A stretch of DNA of 64,000 bases from Bacteroidaceae bacterium (GTDB lineage Bacteria; Bacteroidota; Bacteroidia; Bacteroidales; Bacteroidaceae). This document shows positions 50,798-59,934 of the stretch, in pieces. Position numbers and translations under genes: made by a program. Where the stretch lies: positions 1-64,000 of the forward strand of contig JAGCGS010000032.1 of assembly GCA_017649485.1 (NCBI GenBank), given 5' to 3'. Within the stretch, counting starts at the first letter, position 1, and every line of letters begins with the position of its first letter. The notes beneath the pieces were generated by a model. The model saw only the letters and a list, made by a program, of their open reading frames with translations. It made no database searches and had not been told where the DNA came from.

Positions 50798-52150
50798 TTA
50801 TTTCAACCAAATTCCTTTTGCTGTCTGGTTTGTAATTTTTGTAATTTGAATCTTTCCAAACAGTACTTGAAATAATAGGGCTAAAGCTGGAACCAGAACA
50901 ATACCAATTAGTCCGAAAATATGGCTGAATGTTACCATCAGTGGCCATGAAATCATGGCAAAGAAAAAATAAATAATAAGTTGAATTCTGATAGTACCAA
51001 TACCATTTATCAAATTCATATAGATAGCTCCAAGATTGTTAACCACCATATATAAGGCTACAACAACAGATAATTCTTCACCAACATGAACTTCATTCCC
51101 TATCCATATCCTGTAAACCCATCCTGATAAAACTAACATTATAAGTATAGCCAAAACAGATAATACCCATAATCCCTCTAATGCTCTAATGACTTTTTTC
51201 ATCCAAATAAAATCTTTCTTTTGATATGCATCTGTAAAAGCTGACCAAAAAGGAATCACTATGAGAGTCATCAACATGAATGTTACGTAAAAATATTTAT
51301 ATGCAATATTGTATTCAGTAACAGCTTCGGGGCCTATTTCGCGAGATATAACAATATTGACAATTTGGAATACAAGTATGAGGCATAAATAAATGATAAA
51401 AAACTGAATACCCAGACCCATAATATCTCGAATCAGGGGTAATTTCACATAGCTGATGTTGGGAGCTATTTCTTTGTATTTTTTTGATGAATACACGAAG
51501 AATGAAACAACGATTGTCAAAAAGCAAGGTACACCAGCAAAGTAGAGAGCCAGATTGGTAAGGCTGCCCTCGCTGATACGTGTCAGTATCCAAATAGCTA
51601 TTAAAGAAAAAAATTGCCCCGCTCCTTGTATTAAAGAAGCTGCTCCTGCTTTTTGATCAGCTGTCAACATGGTGCAGACAAGGCTGGCTATCATGTTCAT
51701 ACAAAAGAAAGCTGCAATAATAATGAATATTTTGCTTAATTCATCGTTATAGCCTGCATTAATATGGAGTAGAGAAGCCCAATTAATAAATCTATTCCCA
51801 ATAAGAATTATCATAAACACAATCATTACTACAATAGAGACTGCAAAATATGTCGTGCTCAGATAATTTCTCGCTAATTCCATATCCCCTTTGGCTTTTG
51901 CCTCTGCAAACTTGTTTCTGCAGCCATTGCCTAATCCTAAGTCGAAAAATGTCACCCAACCAATGATAGAAGAGAGAGTTAGCCAAATCCCATATTGTGT
52001 CGGGTTGACATAGTCAATTGTCAAAGGAATTATCAGTAAAGAAGACAAAACAGATACCATCTTCGCTATTACTGATAAAACTACCCCTTTAATTGCCTCT
52101 TTTGAGCGTTCAGATGATTCTTTATACTTGTCTAAAATGAGACAAATCAT
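50798..52150 (-). CDS. Wzx-like oligosaccharide flippase
   Basis: A 450-residue membrane protein with about twelve spans in the MOP/PST topology. It starts with IKGVVLSVIAKMVSVLSSLL and PLTIDYVNPTQYGIWLTLSS, the pattern of PST-family flippases. It would move undecaprenyl-linked repeat units across the inner membrane. It overlaps the Wzz gene by four bases. AT-rich like its neighbours. Confidence 0.88.
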   Translation of the reverse strand: MICLILDKYKESSERSKEAIKGVVLSVIAKMVSVLSSLLIIPLTIDYVNPTQYGIWLTLSSIIGWVTFFDLGLGNGCRNKFAEAKAKGDMELARNYLSTTYFAVSIVVMIVFMIILIGNRFINWASLLHINAGYNDELSKIFIIIAAFFCMNMIASLVCTMLTADQKAGAASLIQGAGQFFSLIAIWILTRISEGSLTNLALYFAGVPCFLTIVVSFFVYSSKKYKEIAPNISYVKLPLIRDIMGLGIQFFIIYLCLILVFQIVNIVISREIGPEAVTEYNIAYKYFYVTFMLMTLIVIPFWSAFTDAYQKKDFIWMKKVIRALEGLWVLSVLAILIMLVLSGWVYRIWIGNEVHVGEELSVVVALYMVVNNLGAIYMNLINGIGTIRIQLIIYFFFAMISWPLMVTFSHIFGLIGIVLVPALALLFQVLFGKIQITKITNQTAKGIWLK

Positions 52151-53208
52151 ATTCCAAATAACATCTTGATATCTCTTTCCTTGTAGAAAATGTAACCAGT
52201 GACTCCTAAGAAACCAAGAAGCAAAATAATGAGGCAGATTTGCGAACGTTTGGGACCTGCTTTTTTTACAGGAACTGTTGCAGACTGCAAGGTAGTGAAG
52301 GCTGGTGTATCTTCTTGAACCTTAGCTTTCGCTGCTTGTAGTTGGGTTGCAACCTGTTGGTAAATGCTTCGATTTAGTTGTAGATTCAGTTCAAGATCAG
52401 CTCGTTTCTGTCTGTCAATCTCCAAGAAGGTATTCATGTTGGCATCGGCATATTTCGCATACTCCTGACTTGCATTTTCGTAATTAGTCTTGGCTTCATC
52501 GTATAGATTTTGTACATATTCCAAATCTACTCGTGCTTTCTTGGTGCGGTAGTTGGTAATCGACTGCTGCAGTCGTGCCATAACGGAATCTGCCATCAAG
52601 GCACAAATTTCTGCATCTTGATCATTTACATTGATAGTAATAGCTCGTGTTTTTTTATCAACAGCACACGATATTTTCTTGTGTAGGGCTTTTACAACAG
52701 ACATTTGCTTCTTCGTTAAGCGGTAAGAGTCGATAGGTCTTTCCTCATCGTCACCATTCTTCAGCATAGAAGATATCCAACCCAAAGGTAATTTCCACCA
52801 AGGAATCTTTTGCTCATTAGCCATGTATTCATAATATGAAAACTCTTGCCCGTCGGTTCTTGTTACCTTAATCGGGAACAAAGATGTTTTGAAATCTACA
52901 GAGTTCATCAAGTCTGGGTACAGGGTGGGAGTAATAGCATCGCTACTGCGAGATGCACTATTAAGGTTGATGCCAAGCGTACTAGCGATGCTTGACAAGT
53001 TACCAGTTGAACTACTAAGGCTGGTTGATTCAGGAGCCAGCATTACCGTGCAATTGTAGTAATTGGGAAGTGACAAAGATATAATAACTGCTAATAATGC
53101 CACTGCAGGAATCACCTTGTAATATAGCTTACGATGCTTCTTGATATCTGCCCAAAGCTTACTGAAGTCTATTGGCGCAGGTTTCTTTCTAATTATTGTT
53201 TCACTCAT
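52147..53208 (-). CDS. Wzz-type chain length determinant
   Basis: A 353-residue inner-membrane protein with two membrane spans near its ends (YYKVIPAVALLAVIISLSLP, about residues 29-48, and the RSQICLIILLLGFLGVTGYI segment near 325) and a coiled-coil periplasmic domain (RTKKARVDLEYVQNLYDEAK, about 215-300). It lacks a tyrosine kinase domain. It sets the length of the polymer together with the Wza-like protein 8 bases upstream. Confidence 0.9.
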   Translation of the reverse strand: MSETIIRKKPAPIDFSKLWADIKKHRKLYYKVIPAVALLAVIISLSLPNYYNCTVMLAPESTSLSSSTGNLSSIASTLGINLNSASRSSDAITPTLYPDLMNSVDFKTSLFPIKVTRTDGQEFSYYEYMANEQKIPWWKLPLGWISSMLKNGDDEERPIDSYRLTKKQMSVVKALHKKISCAVDKKTRAITINVNDQDAEICALMADSVMARLQQSITNYRTKKARVDLEYVQNLYDEAKTNYENASQEYAKYADANMNTFLEIDRQKRADLELNLQLNRSIYQQVATQLQAAKAKVQEDTPAFTTLQSATVPVKKAGPKRSQICLIILLLGFLGVTGYIFYKERDIKMLFGI

Positions 53209-53216
53209 AGTCTATT

Positions 53217-55631
53217 TTATTTTATGAGATGCGATATGGTGGCAAACATGGTAACTATAGACGTGACACCTGTGCCTATGGCTAACCATCTTGATAAAGC
53301 ATTTTCATCACGTGGAGCTTTAGTAGGTACAACAATCTCACAGCCAGGCTCAACCTTGCTAGTCTTTGCCAGTCCCATGGTACCATTCTGATATACAACA
53401 TATGCGTGTTTCTTCTTGGCACGATTACCAAAACCACCCGCCTGTTTTATATAATACTTGTAACTCTTGCCTTCTTCAAATGCCACCGTGTTAGGAGAGC
53501 TCACATTGCCACTGATACGAACGGTGTGGTTAAAGCGTGGAACTATCAGACGGTCACCATCTACAAGTTCTATGTCCTGTGTTGAACCTGGATGTGCCAG
53601 TGCTTCATCTAAATGAATACCTACGGAATAGGTTTCTCCGAGAGTAACTTGATCAACATCAATAGAGTCTTTGCCACTTGCACTCTGCTCAGCAATTTGA
53701 AGAACGTTTTGTAGACGAGCACGTTCATCTTCGGTCAGGCGGCGCTCCAGACGTGCTCCTCTGACATAGGAACCTGGAATAACACCACCTGCTGCTTTGA
53801 TAAGGTCAGACAAGCGTTGGTTTTTCTCCTCCATGGTGTAAGTGCCCTTGAAAGCAACCTCCCCCTCTATAGTAACATTAATTTGACTTTGGAAAACTGG
53901 GCTTGTCCTTACATGAACCACATCGTATGGCTGGAGCGTAAAGCTGCGGTCACCATCTACCACAAAGTTGTCTTTTAGAGCAAAGCTAAAGGTCTGAGCA
54001 AGTTCCATTGTAGCATCTCTGGCATTGGGGTCACGTAACCGTCTTGCTACATCCACTTTTGCCGTAGAGGCTGCATCGGTAAGACCTCCTGCTTGAAGTA
54101 CCAAATCTTCAATTGTCATTCCTTCTGCATATTCGAATGTGCCAGGGAATACTACTTCGCCGTCGATTGTCAGCGTCCGGAGATTCTGGAGCTCAGCAAT
54201 AGTAGGGATAAACAACACATCTTCGTTACGTAAAGTAACATCTGGAGTTGTTCCATTCAAGATGCCTTCCACATCCACCGACGTTACTTCTTGTGTACGA
54301 TTGGCTTTCATGCGGCGCAGTACAGCTCTGGAGGTCAAAGCCTCCTCTTTCAGACCAGAAGCGATTTCAATGAGGGAACGTACGGTTGTAACCTTCCCAC
54401 CAAGGTGATACATGCCAGGTCTGTAGATGGCACCACGCACTTCTACCATATTTTTATAGCGATCGATGATGGAATCCACAGAGATAGAGTCTCCATCAGT
54501 TAGCATGAAGTTTGCAAAATCCCCGTCTTCCACGTTATATACAGTGCGTAGGTCTTCGCTCTTGCGTATCACACGTAACAACTTCTTATAAGCATCACCT
54601 GTAAAGCCCCCGCTGTATTTCAAGAGGTTGTTAATGCTTTCAGTACTCCTCATTTCATAAGCCATAGGTCGTCTCACCTTGCCGCTGATGTCAACGATAT
54701 TCTCATAAGCTCCGACCTGTATCACGTCGTTATCCATCAGTGTTACATTTCCTGCTAAACGTCCGTTGAGAATGAACTCATAAACATCAACTGCCGAAAT
54801 CTGCTTGCCTTGACGATAGACTTTGATGTCGCGCAGGGTACCAAGTTCACTTATGCCTCCAGCCATATAAAGGGCGTGGAATACTGTAGCAAAGGCACTT
54901 AGAGTGTACGTGCCAGGAGTCTTTACCTCGCCAAGAACGTTAACCACGATAGTTCGAGTCTGTCCAACGGTCACTTTTATCTCTGACTCAGAATAATAAC
55001 GTCCCATCTTTTCAGCTATGCGACTTTGCGCGCCTCCAACAGTCAGTCCACTTACAGATAGAGGTCCTATGTTGGGAATCGTCACATTACCATCAGGACT
55101 TACTGTCAGGGTTTGTGTTTCTTGCGTGGCTCCAAAAACATCGATGATAAGTTGATCGCCTGGGCCTAAAACATAATTTTGTGGGGTGGCTATATTCATC
55201 TGTGGCTCGAAGGTAAGCAAACGGTTATTGAATATATCACGCCCGAATACCTTTTTGCCTGTTTCTTCTACGGGAAACATAAAAAGGGAGTCATTGTCAA
55301 TTATGTTAAGATTGGGCAACTGTTCTCCTACCTCCTTCAGAGGAGCATTGTTCACTCTCATGCGATTTTCGGCATCCTCGAACGCCCTATCTACGGCACC
55401 ATCGATATTAGCACGCTCGAGCTGGCGGCTATAACGTTGCCGCATCTGTTGTATTTGGCTCATCGTTACTCCACGTTTGAGCAATTCTGTAGCAATGTCA
55501 CTGTCTGACTTACCAGCTTGACGTTGCTGAATGGCGTATTGCAGGATCTGCGAATCGCTCATTGTCTGTGCATAAGCTGTGATAAAGCAACTCATACACA
55601 AGGTGATTAAAAGAAATGCTTTTTTTATCAT
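53217..55631 (-). CDS. Wza-type polysaccharide export protein with SLBB domains
   Basis: An 804-residue outer-membrane export protein with a Sec signal (cleavage near AYA-QTM). A helical N-terminal part (DSQILQYAIQQRQAGKSDSD) is followed by the Poly_export domain (YVLGPGDQLIIDVFG, about residue 160) and multiple SLBB domains (e.g. VNVLGEVKTPGTYTLS, VEVRGAIYRPGMYHLGG, TIEGEVAFKGTYTME, VRISGNVSSPNTVAFEEG). The last residues contain a membrane span (WLAIGTGVTSIVTMFATI). It is longer than Escherichia coli Wza (379 residues), as in most Bacteroidota. It forms the exit pore for the polymer. Confidence 0.93.
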   Translation of the reverse strand: MIKKAFLLITLCMSCFITAYAQTMSDSQILQYAIQQRQAGKSDSDIATELLKRGVTMSQIQQMRQRYSRQLERANIDGAVDRAFEDAENRMRVNNAPLKEVGEQLPNLNIIDNDSLFMFPVEETGKKVFGRDIFNNRLLTFEPQMNIATPQNYVLGPGDQLIIDVFGATQETQTLTVSPDGNVTIPNIGPLSVSGLTVGGAQSRIAEKMGRYYSESEIKVTVGQTRTIVVNVLGEVKTPGTYTLSAFATVFHALYMAGGISELGTLRDIKVYRQGKQISAVDVYEFILNGRLAGNVTLMDNDVIQVGAYENIVDISGKVRRPMAYEMRSTESINNLLKYSGGFTGDAYKKLLRVIRKSEDLRTVYNVEDGDFANFMLTDGDSISVDSIIDRYKNMVEVRGAIYRPGMYHLGGKVTTVRSLIEIASGLKEEALTSRAVLRRMKANRTQEVTSVDVEGILNGTTPDVTLRNEDVLFIPTIAELQNLRTLTIDGEVVFPGTFEYAEGMTIEDLVLQAGGLTDAASTAKVDVARRLRDPNARDATMELAQTFSFALKDNFVVDGDRSFTLQPYDVVHVRTSPVFQSQINVTIEGEVAFKGTYTMEEKNQRLSDLIKAAGGVIPGSYVRGARLERRLTEDERARLQNVLQIAEQSASGKDSIDVDQVTLGETYSVGIHLDEALAHPGSTQDIELVDGDRLIVPRFNHTVRISGNVSSPNTVAFEEGKSYKYYIKQAGGFGNRAKKKHAYVVYQNGTMGLAKTSKVEPGCEIVVPTKAPRDENALSRWLAIGTGVTSIVTMFATISHLIK

Positions 55632-55642
55632 GATTGTTTGTT

Positions 55643-56314
55643 TTATTCTATTTTTTGTAGGAAAGCAGATGGAACATAGGCTGTGGCTATCAGTCCAACA
55701 TTTGAAATAGTTACTATCACCCGCTGTTGCCCCTGAACCCTGGCCACTTTTCCTTCAACTCCCTTGAATGTACCACCAATCACCTTGACTCTCTCTCCTC
55801 CTCTGAATTTGCACCGGCTTGATTCAACAAGCATAAGGTGCTCATTCATGTTACTCGTAGCTCTAATGAAGTTTTCCATTTCATTGGTAGGTATTACCAA
55901 AGGAGGGTTCTTCTCAGCTACGATGCTGAAATGATTGTAGTAAAATGACAGATAAGACAAGGCTGCGGTCTTATTAACATATTCTCGGGCTTTTTCTTCT
56001 GTTGTGTAAACAAACAACAGATTAGGAATAAGGTTTTCCAACACTCTTTTTCGCTTGCCGTTCAATATTTTATATGTAGTTCGCTTTGCCACATATCCGT
56101 AAGTGCCATCATCTACAATATAGTCAAGGGCTTTGTCTTCTCTGCCGTAAGAGGCTCGAAACACAAACCATTGTTTACCAATGTCATGGACATATCTTAC
56201 CGACACCCCGGAGTCAGAGCTTTTAGCTTCGGGGATGGCATCGAAAGTAAAATCAATGCATGGAGATTGGATACCTTCTCCTGAGGCTTTCACATTAGAC
56301 AATGTGATATCCAT
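55643..56314 (-). CDS. UpxY-type antiterminator (NusG-like)
   Basis: A 223-residue NusG paralogue, first gene of the polysaccharide operon. The NGN domain starts at KQWFVFRASYGREDKA (about residue 47) and the KOW motif is at the C-terminus (RGGERVKVIGGTFKGVEGKV). In Bacteroides, UpxY proteins are required for full-length transcription of their own capsule operon and act from the 5' leader. The first 45 residues are an extra segment with no known domain. No UpxZ gene follows it. Confidence 0.88.
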   Translation of the reverse strand: MDITLSNVKASGEGIQSPCIDFTFDAIPEAKSSDSGVSVRYVHDIGKQWFVFRASYGREDKALDYIVDDGTYGYVAKRTTYKILNGKRKRVLENLIPNLLFVYTTEEKAREYVNKTAALSYLSFYYNHFSIVAEKNPPLVIPTNEMENFIRATSNMNEHLMLVESSRCKFRGGERVKVIGGTFKGVEGKVARVQGQQRVIVTISNVGLIATAYVPSAFLQKIE

Positions 56315-56336
56315 GGCTTTTTGTTTCCAATGTGGG

Positions 56337-56345
56337 GCAAAGGTA
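56337..56345 (-). promoter_or_regulatory. -7 box of the polysaccharide operon
   Basis: Minus strand TACCTTTGC, 22 bases before the UpxY ATG. A TTTG lies about 23 bases further upstream, slightly outside the usual spacing. It would drive the 13-kb block down to the ABC exporter gene. No invertible repeats flank it. Confidence 0.5.
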
Positions 56346-56387
56346 CGATTATTTTTTTATAATTCATACAAAATTCTTTTTTTTCCT

Positions 56388-56396
56388 TATCTTTGC
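56388..56396 (+). promoter_or_regulatory. -7 box of the Big_2 lipoprotein operon
   Basis: TATCTTTGC, 27 bases before the ATG at 56424, back to back with the polysaccharide promoter. Confidence 0.5.
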
Positions 56397-56423
56397 AAGT
56401 GAGATAATATGCTTGATTAAGAC

Positions 56424-57392
56424 ATGAAACGATTAGCTTTTATTATATCCATGGTCTTGTCCTTGACGGCATGTGGTGGAGGATCAGGAGGGTCGAGTGG
56501 CATACCTTCAGAACCTATAAAACCAACGCCTATTCCAACGCCAGCTCCAACACCTACTACTGTAGCGGTGACAGGTGTGAGCGTTAGCAAGTTAAGCCTT
56601 GTTATGGAAGTGGGTAACAGTGAGGATATTGCAGCTGTAGTATCACCTGACAATGCAAGCAACAAAAATGTGACCTGGAAATCTGAAGACCCTTCTGTTG
56701 CGACCGTAGCCAATGGGAAGATTACAGCAGTTGCTCCTGGAAATACTAATATTACAGTGACCACTGTCGATGGAGGTAAGACTGCAACTTGTAAAGTTAC
56801 AGTTAATGATGCTACGGTCTCTGTAACAGGTGTTTCTTTAGATCAGACTAATTTTAGCTTAGATGTTGGTGGAGATAAAGCTACTTTGAAAGCTACCGTT
56901 ATTCCAGAAGATGCAACCAACAAGAATGTGACTTGGGAGAGCAGTGATAAAGGCGTAGCTACAGTTAGCAAAGGAGTGGTGACGCCTGTAGCGGCAGGTA
57001 AGGCTACTATAACCGTAAAAACAGAAGATGGCGGTAAAACGGCTACCTGCACTGTGACCGTTATTGCGCCAGAACCTGTATCTACACATGTCACAAGTGT
57101 TGCTCTTAACAGGGCAAGTATGACAATGGAAGCAGGTACCTCAGAAACTTTGATTGTTACTGTCACTCCATCAGAAGCAACAAACAAAGAAGTTACTTGG
57201 TCAAGCAGCAAGGATTCTGTAGCATCTGTTGACAAAAACGGTAAAGTCTCAGCGTTGTCAGCTGGCGAAGCAGTAATAACAGTGAAGACAAAAGATGGAG
57301 GGAAAACTGCAACTTGCAAAATTACTGTTATAGCAGCATCTTCATCTGGTACATCAAGTGAAGATGTTTCTTCTTCTGGACAGGATTGGTAA
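56424..57392 (+). CDS. Lipoprotein with three Big_2 Ig-like domains
   Basis: A 322-residue lipoprotein (MKRLAFIISMVLSLTAC, lipobox LTAC). After a Gly/Ser/Pro-rich linker come three bacterial Ig-like group 2 domains of about 85 residues each: the recurring blocks are VTGVSVSKLSLVMEVG, ATNKNVTWESSDKGVA and TVKTEDGGKTATCTVTV. The chain ends in a Ser-rich tail SSGQDW. It lies 16 bases before the M64 gene and is probably co-transcribed. Likely a surface stalk or adhesin. Confidence 0.85.
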   Translation: MKRLAFIISMVLSLTACGGGSGGSSGIPSEPIKPTPIPTPAPTPTTVAVTGVSVSKLSLVMEVGNSEDIAAVVSPDNASNKNVTWKSEDPSVATVANGKITAVAPGNTNITVTTVDGGKTATCKVTVNDATVSVTGVSLDQTNFSLDVGGDKATLKATVIPEDATNKNVTWESSDKGVATVSKGVVTPVAAGKATITVKTEDGGKTATCTVTVIAPEPVSTHVTSVALNRASMTMEAGTSETLIVTVTPSEATNKEVTWSSSKDSVASVDKNGKVSALSAGEAVITVKTKDGGKTATCKITVIAASSSGTSSEDVSSSGQDW

Positions 57393-57414
57393 AACCCTAT
57401 AAAATGGTATGGTT

Positions 57415-59655
57415 ATGAAGAAATGTTTTTATATATTGACTTTAGGTTTGTTGGCAGTACTGGCAAGCTGTTCAGATGAAGTTGTGCAAGCTTTGGAATC
57501 TGATAGTGTAAAGTGTTATTCTCAGTTCTTTGCCAACATTGTTGACGAGATGGCTGATACTCGCTCCCTTTTGTTAAATGATAAAAAGATAGCTTTTGAA
57601 GAGAACGATGCAATTCAGTTATACGTTGATGAAGACATAAAAATAGGCAAATTCTATACTTTAAAGTATCAAAAATCATCTAATTCTTTTAATGTTGGGC
57701 CAGGCTATGCACCTATTCCTGGTACTCAGTTTAATGCAATTTTTCCAAGTGGTGCAGCATTCAACCCTACAAACAAAGTTTATGTAATCAATTTGGAACA
57801 TAATAATAAATTTCGACGTGATACATTCTCAGCTACTCAGCTTATGCCTATGTGGGGAGATGGAAAAGGTGCAAATGTGCTGAATTTCTATCACATGGCT
57901 GGATTAATACGTTTTTCTATTTCAGGCTCTTTGAAGATTTCTAAATTGACTTTGAAAGGTAATAATGGCGAGCAGATTGGTGGCGCAGCCGAGATAGACC
58001 CTACTCAGGCAAAACCAACACTTAAAATGGCGAATATGTATTCAAGCCTACCTCCCGCTTACGAGCAAGTGATGACTGTTGAGAATGTAGAACTAACAGA
58101 AACCCCGACTTATTTCTATTTTGTTGTACCTCCTATCACTTTTACGCAAGGTATAACCCTTACGATTGAGGCTGAGGGTTTGCATCATCCGATTGTGAAG
58201 ACCACTGACAAAACAGTTAAAATCGGTCGTGGTATGATGAAGACTTTCACTTCTGTTGACGTTGATGATATCCTTCAGGCTGAGTCTGATGTGCAGCTGA
58301 ATGCTCTAAAGGCCTTGTATCATAGCATGGGAGGTGATAAATGGACTTCTAAAAAATGGGATATTACGAAACCTCTGAGCGATAGTGGTGCTTGGCCTGG
58401 TGTAGTGGCTAATGAAAAGGGTGTTGTTACGCAAATTGATTTGAAAGGTTGTGGGTTGACAGGTACTATTCCTGCTGATATTGGTGACTTGATCTATCTG
58501 CAGGAAATAGATTTGTCTAATAATAATCTGACGGGTGGCATCCCCAAGGAAGTGGCTAATATCACTAACTTGAAGTCGTTCTATGTGAATAACAACAAAA
58601 TGGATGGAGAAGTGCCTAAAGAGGTCTATACTTCTGATACTTGGGCACATGCAACGAGAAAGCTAAACCAACAAGCTGGTTATAATTTAAATACTAAGTA
58701 TGTGTCTGCTGATTATTCTCATGATGGTGAGTGGAAAATACTCCAAACCCATACTTCCGGGAAAGGTTATGGTATCCCTGTTGTAATAACTTGTGATGCG
58801 TTCTCTGATGGGAAGTACGCAGATTTCAATACGGAGGCTGTAAATGCTATGAATTACTTTTTCTCGATAGCTCCGTATAACGACTTTAGAGAGTATTTCG
58901 ATGTCTATAGTTTGATGGCTGTGTCACCCAATAATGAAGTAGGGCTAAATCTGGCGTATGGGACTGTATATGATGGCGATTCTTATAGTATAGATTACAA
59001 AAAGGTTATGAGAAAAATAGAGACTTCGCCTCTTGGTATGAGCTCCAATGTATTAGCTATTGTGCTGCTGAATGAAACGAATACTGTAAGACGTGCTAAA
59101 TGTTTTATAAACTCTGATGGCTTCTCTGTAGCTATTGCTCCTGTAGATGAAAATCTAGAGGTGGTTATACACCATGAGGCAGGTGGTCATGGATTTGGTT
59201 TCTTGGCTGATGAATATTATTTGAGTGGAAGAGTTTATGGTTCTGCAGAAAGAGCAGATCTTGATAATCGTCATAATTTAGGTTGGAGTTTGAATCTATC
59301 TTACAACAACACCAAAACGGCTGTACCCTGGAAAGATTTGTGGATTCCTGCTTATGAACCGGAGAATATTGGCGTTTATGCTGGTGGGGATGGTTCTTAT
59401 TCAAGTGGCGTATATCGTTGTACTGAGAATAGTACAATGAGAGATCAGTATGAATTTGACAAGTTTAATCCTCAGAGCCGTTGGCTGATATTCAGGCGAA
59501 TTGTTGAAATGGCTGGTTATGCAACCCCTTCTATCGATGATTTCATGACTTATGATGCTCACAACATTTCATATCTACCTCCAGTAGCCACCACCCGTAA
59601 CTATGTAGAAAAGCAAGAGCATCTGTTAGGTGCTCCTCCAGTCATGTTGAAATAA
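57415..59655 (+). CDS. M64 peptidase lipoprotein with short LRR block
   Basis: A 746-residue lipoprotein; the ATG at 57415 gives MKKCFYILTLGLLAVLASC (lipobox LASC), and an ATG two codons earlier is less likely. N-terminal fimbrillin-like/M64_N domain (about 25-285), a short LRR block (about 295-415, GCGLTGTIPADIGDLIYLQE and LSNNNLTGGIPKEV), then the M64 domain with HEAGGHGFGFLADEYY (His587, Glu588, His592) and NSTMRDQYEFDKFNPQSRW. It is the fourth M64 protein of the window, separated from the others by the polysaccharide operon, and is closest in layout to the 33.0-kb gene. Confidence 0.87.
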   Translation: MKKCFYILTLGLLAVLASCSDEVVQALESDSVKCYSQFFANIVDEMADTRSLLLNDKKIAFEENDAIQLYVDEDIKIGKFYTLKYQKSSNSFNVGPGYAPIPGTQFNAIFPSGAAFNPTNKVYVINLEHNNKFRRDTFSATQLMPMWGDGKGANVLNFYHMAGLIRFSISGSLKISKLTLKGNNGEQIGGAAEIDPTQAKPTLKMANMYSSLPPAYEQVMTVENVELTETPTYFYFVVPPITFTQGITLTIEAEGLHHPIVKTTDKTVKIGRGMMKTFTSVDVDDILQAESDVQLNALKALYHSMGGDKWTSKKWDITKPLSDSGAWPGVVANEKGVVTQIDLKGCGLTGTIPADIGDLIYLQEIDLSNNNLTGGIPKEVANITNLKSFYVNNNKMDGEVPKEVYTSDTWAHATRKLNQQAGYNLNTKYVSADYSHDGEWKILQTHTSGKGYGIPVVITCDAFSDGKYADFNTEAVNAMNYFFSIAPYNDFREYFDVYSLMAVSPNNEVGLNLAYGTVYDGDSYSIDYKKVMRKIETSPLGMSSNVLAIVLLNETNTVRRAKCFINSDGFSVAIAPVDENLEVVIHHEAGGHGFGFLADEYYLSGRVYGSAERADLDNRHNLGWSLNLSYNNTKTAVPWKDLWIPAYEPENIGVYAGGDGSYSSGVYRCTENSTMRDQYEFDKFNPQSRWLIFRRIVEMAGYATPSIDDFMTYDAHNISYLPPVATTRNYVEKQEHLLGAPPVMLK

Positions 59656-59677
59656 TATATTCATACTTTTTCTTTAT

Positions 59678-59721
59678 GGGAAAGGTCTCTACTCTTATGG
59701 GAGAAAAGCCTTTCCCTTTTT
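59678..59721 (+). terminator. Terminator of the Big_2/M64 operon
   Basis: GGGAAAGG (59678-59685) pairs with CCTTTCCC (59709-59716), with an inner TCTC/GAGA pairing, followed by TTTTT. The T-run touches the stop codon of the convergent small gene. Confidence 0.88.
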
Positions 59722-59923
59722 ACTGCTTTTTCTGCGATGGGCGATTTGCACGACGCTTACGGATTTCAGCTTTCATTTTTGCAGAAGCAGACTTATGGGC
59801 ACCAGTGATATAAGTCTTCTTCTTTGCCTTCGTTTTAATCTTATTTGTTTGTTGAGGCTTGTCTTTCTTGCCTTTAAACACCACGCCATGCACGATGATA
59901 TGTTCTATATCTTCTCCTGCCAT
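59720..59923 (-). CDS. Small basic protein, 67 residues
   Basis: I do not recognise it. It starts MAGEDIEHIIVHGVVFKGKK and then becomes very Lys/Arg/Thr-rich to the C-terminus (AEIRKRRANRPSQKKQ), with a strongly positive charge, suggesting nucleic acid binding or interaction with an acidic partner. The ATG at 59923 is chosen because the frame before it overlaps the end of the DUF4468 gene and is unlike the rest. It follows that gene after 11 bases, so both are probably on one message. Confidence 0.55.
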   Translation of the reverse strand: MAGEDIEHIIVHGVVFKGKKDKPQQTNKIKTKAKKKTYITGAHKSASAKMKAEIRKRRANRPSQKKQ

Positions 59924-59934
59924 AATTGTTGGGA

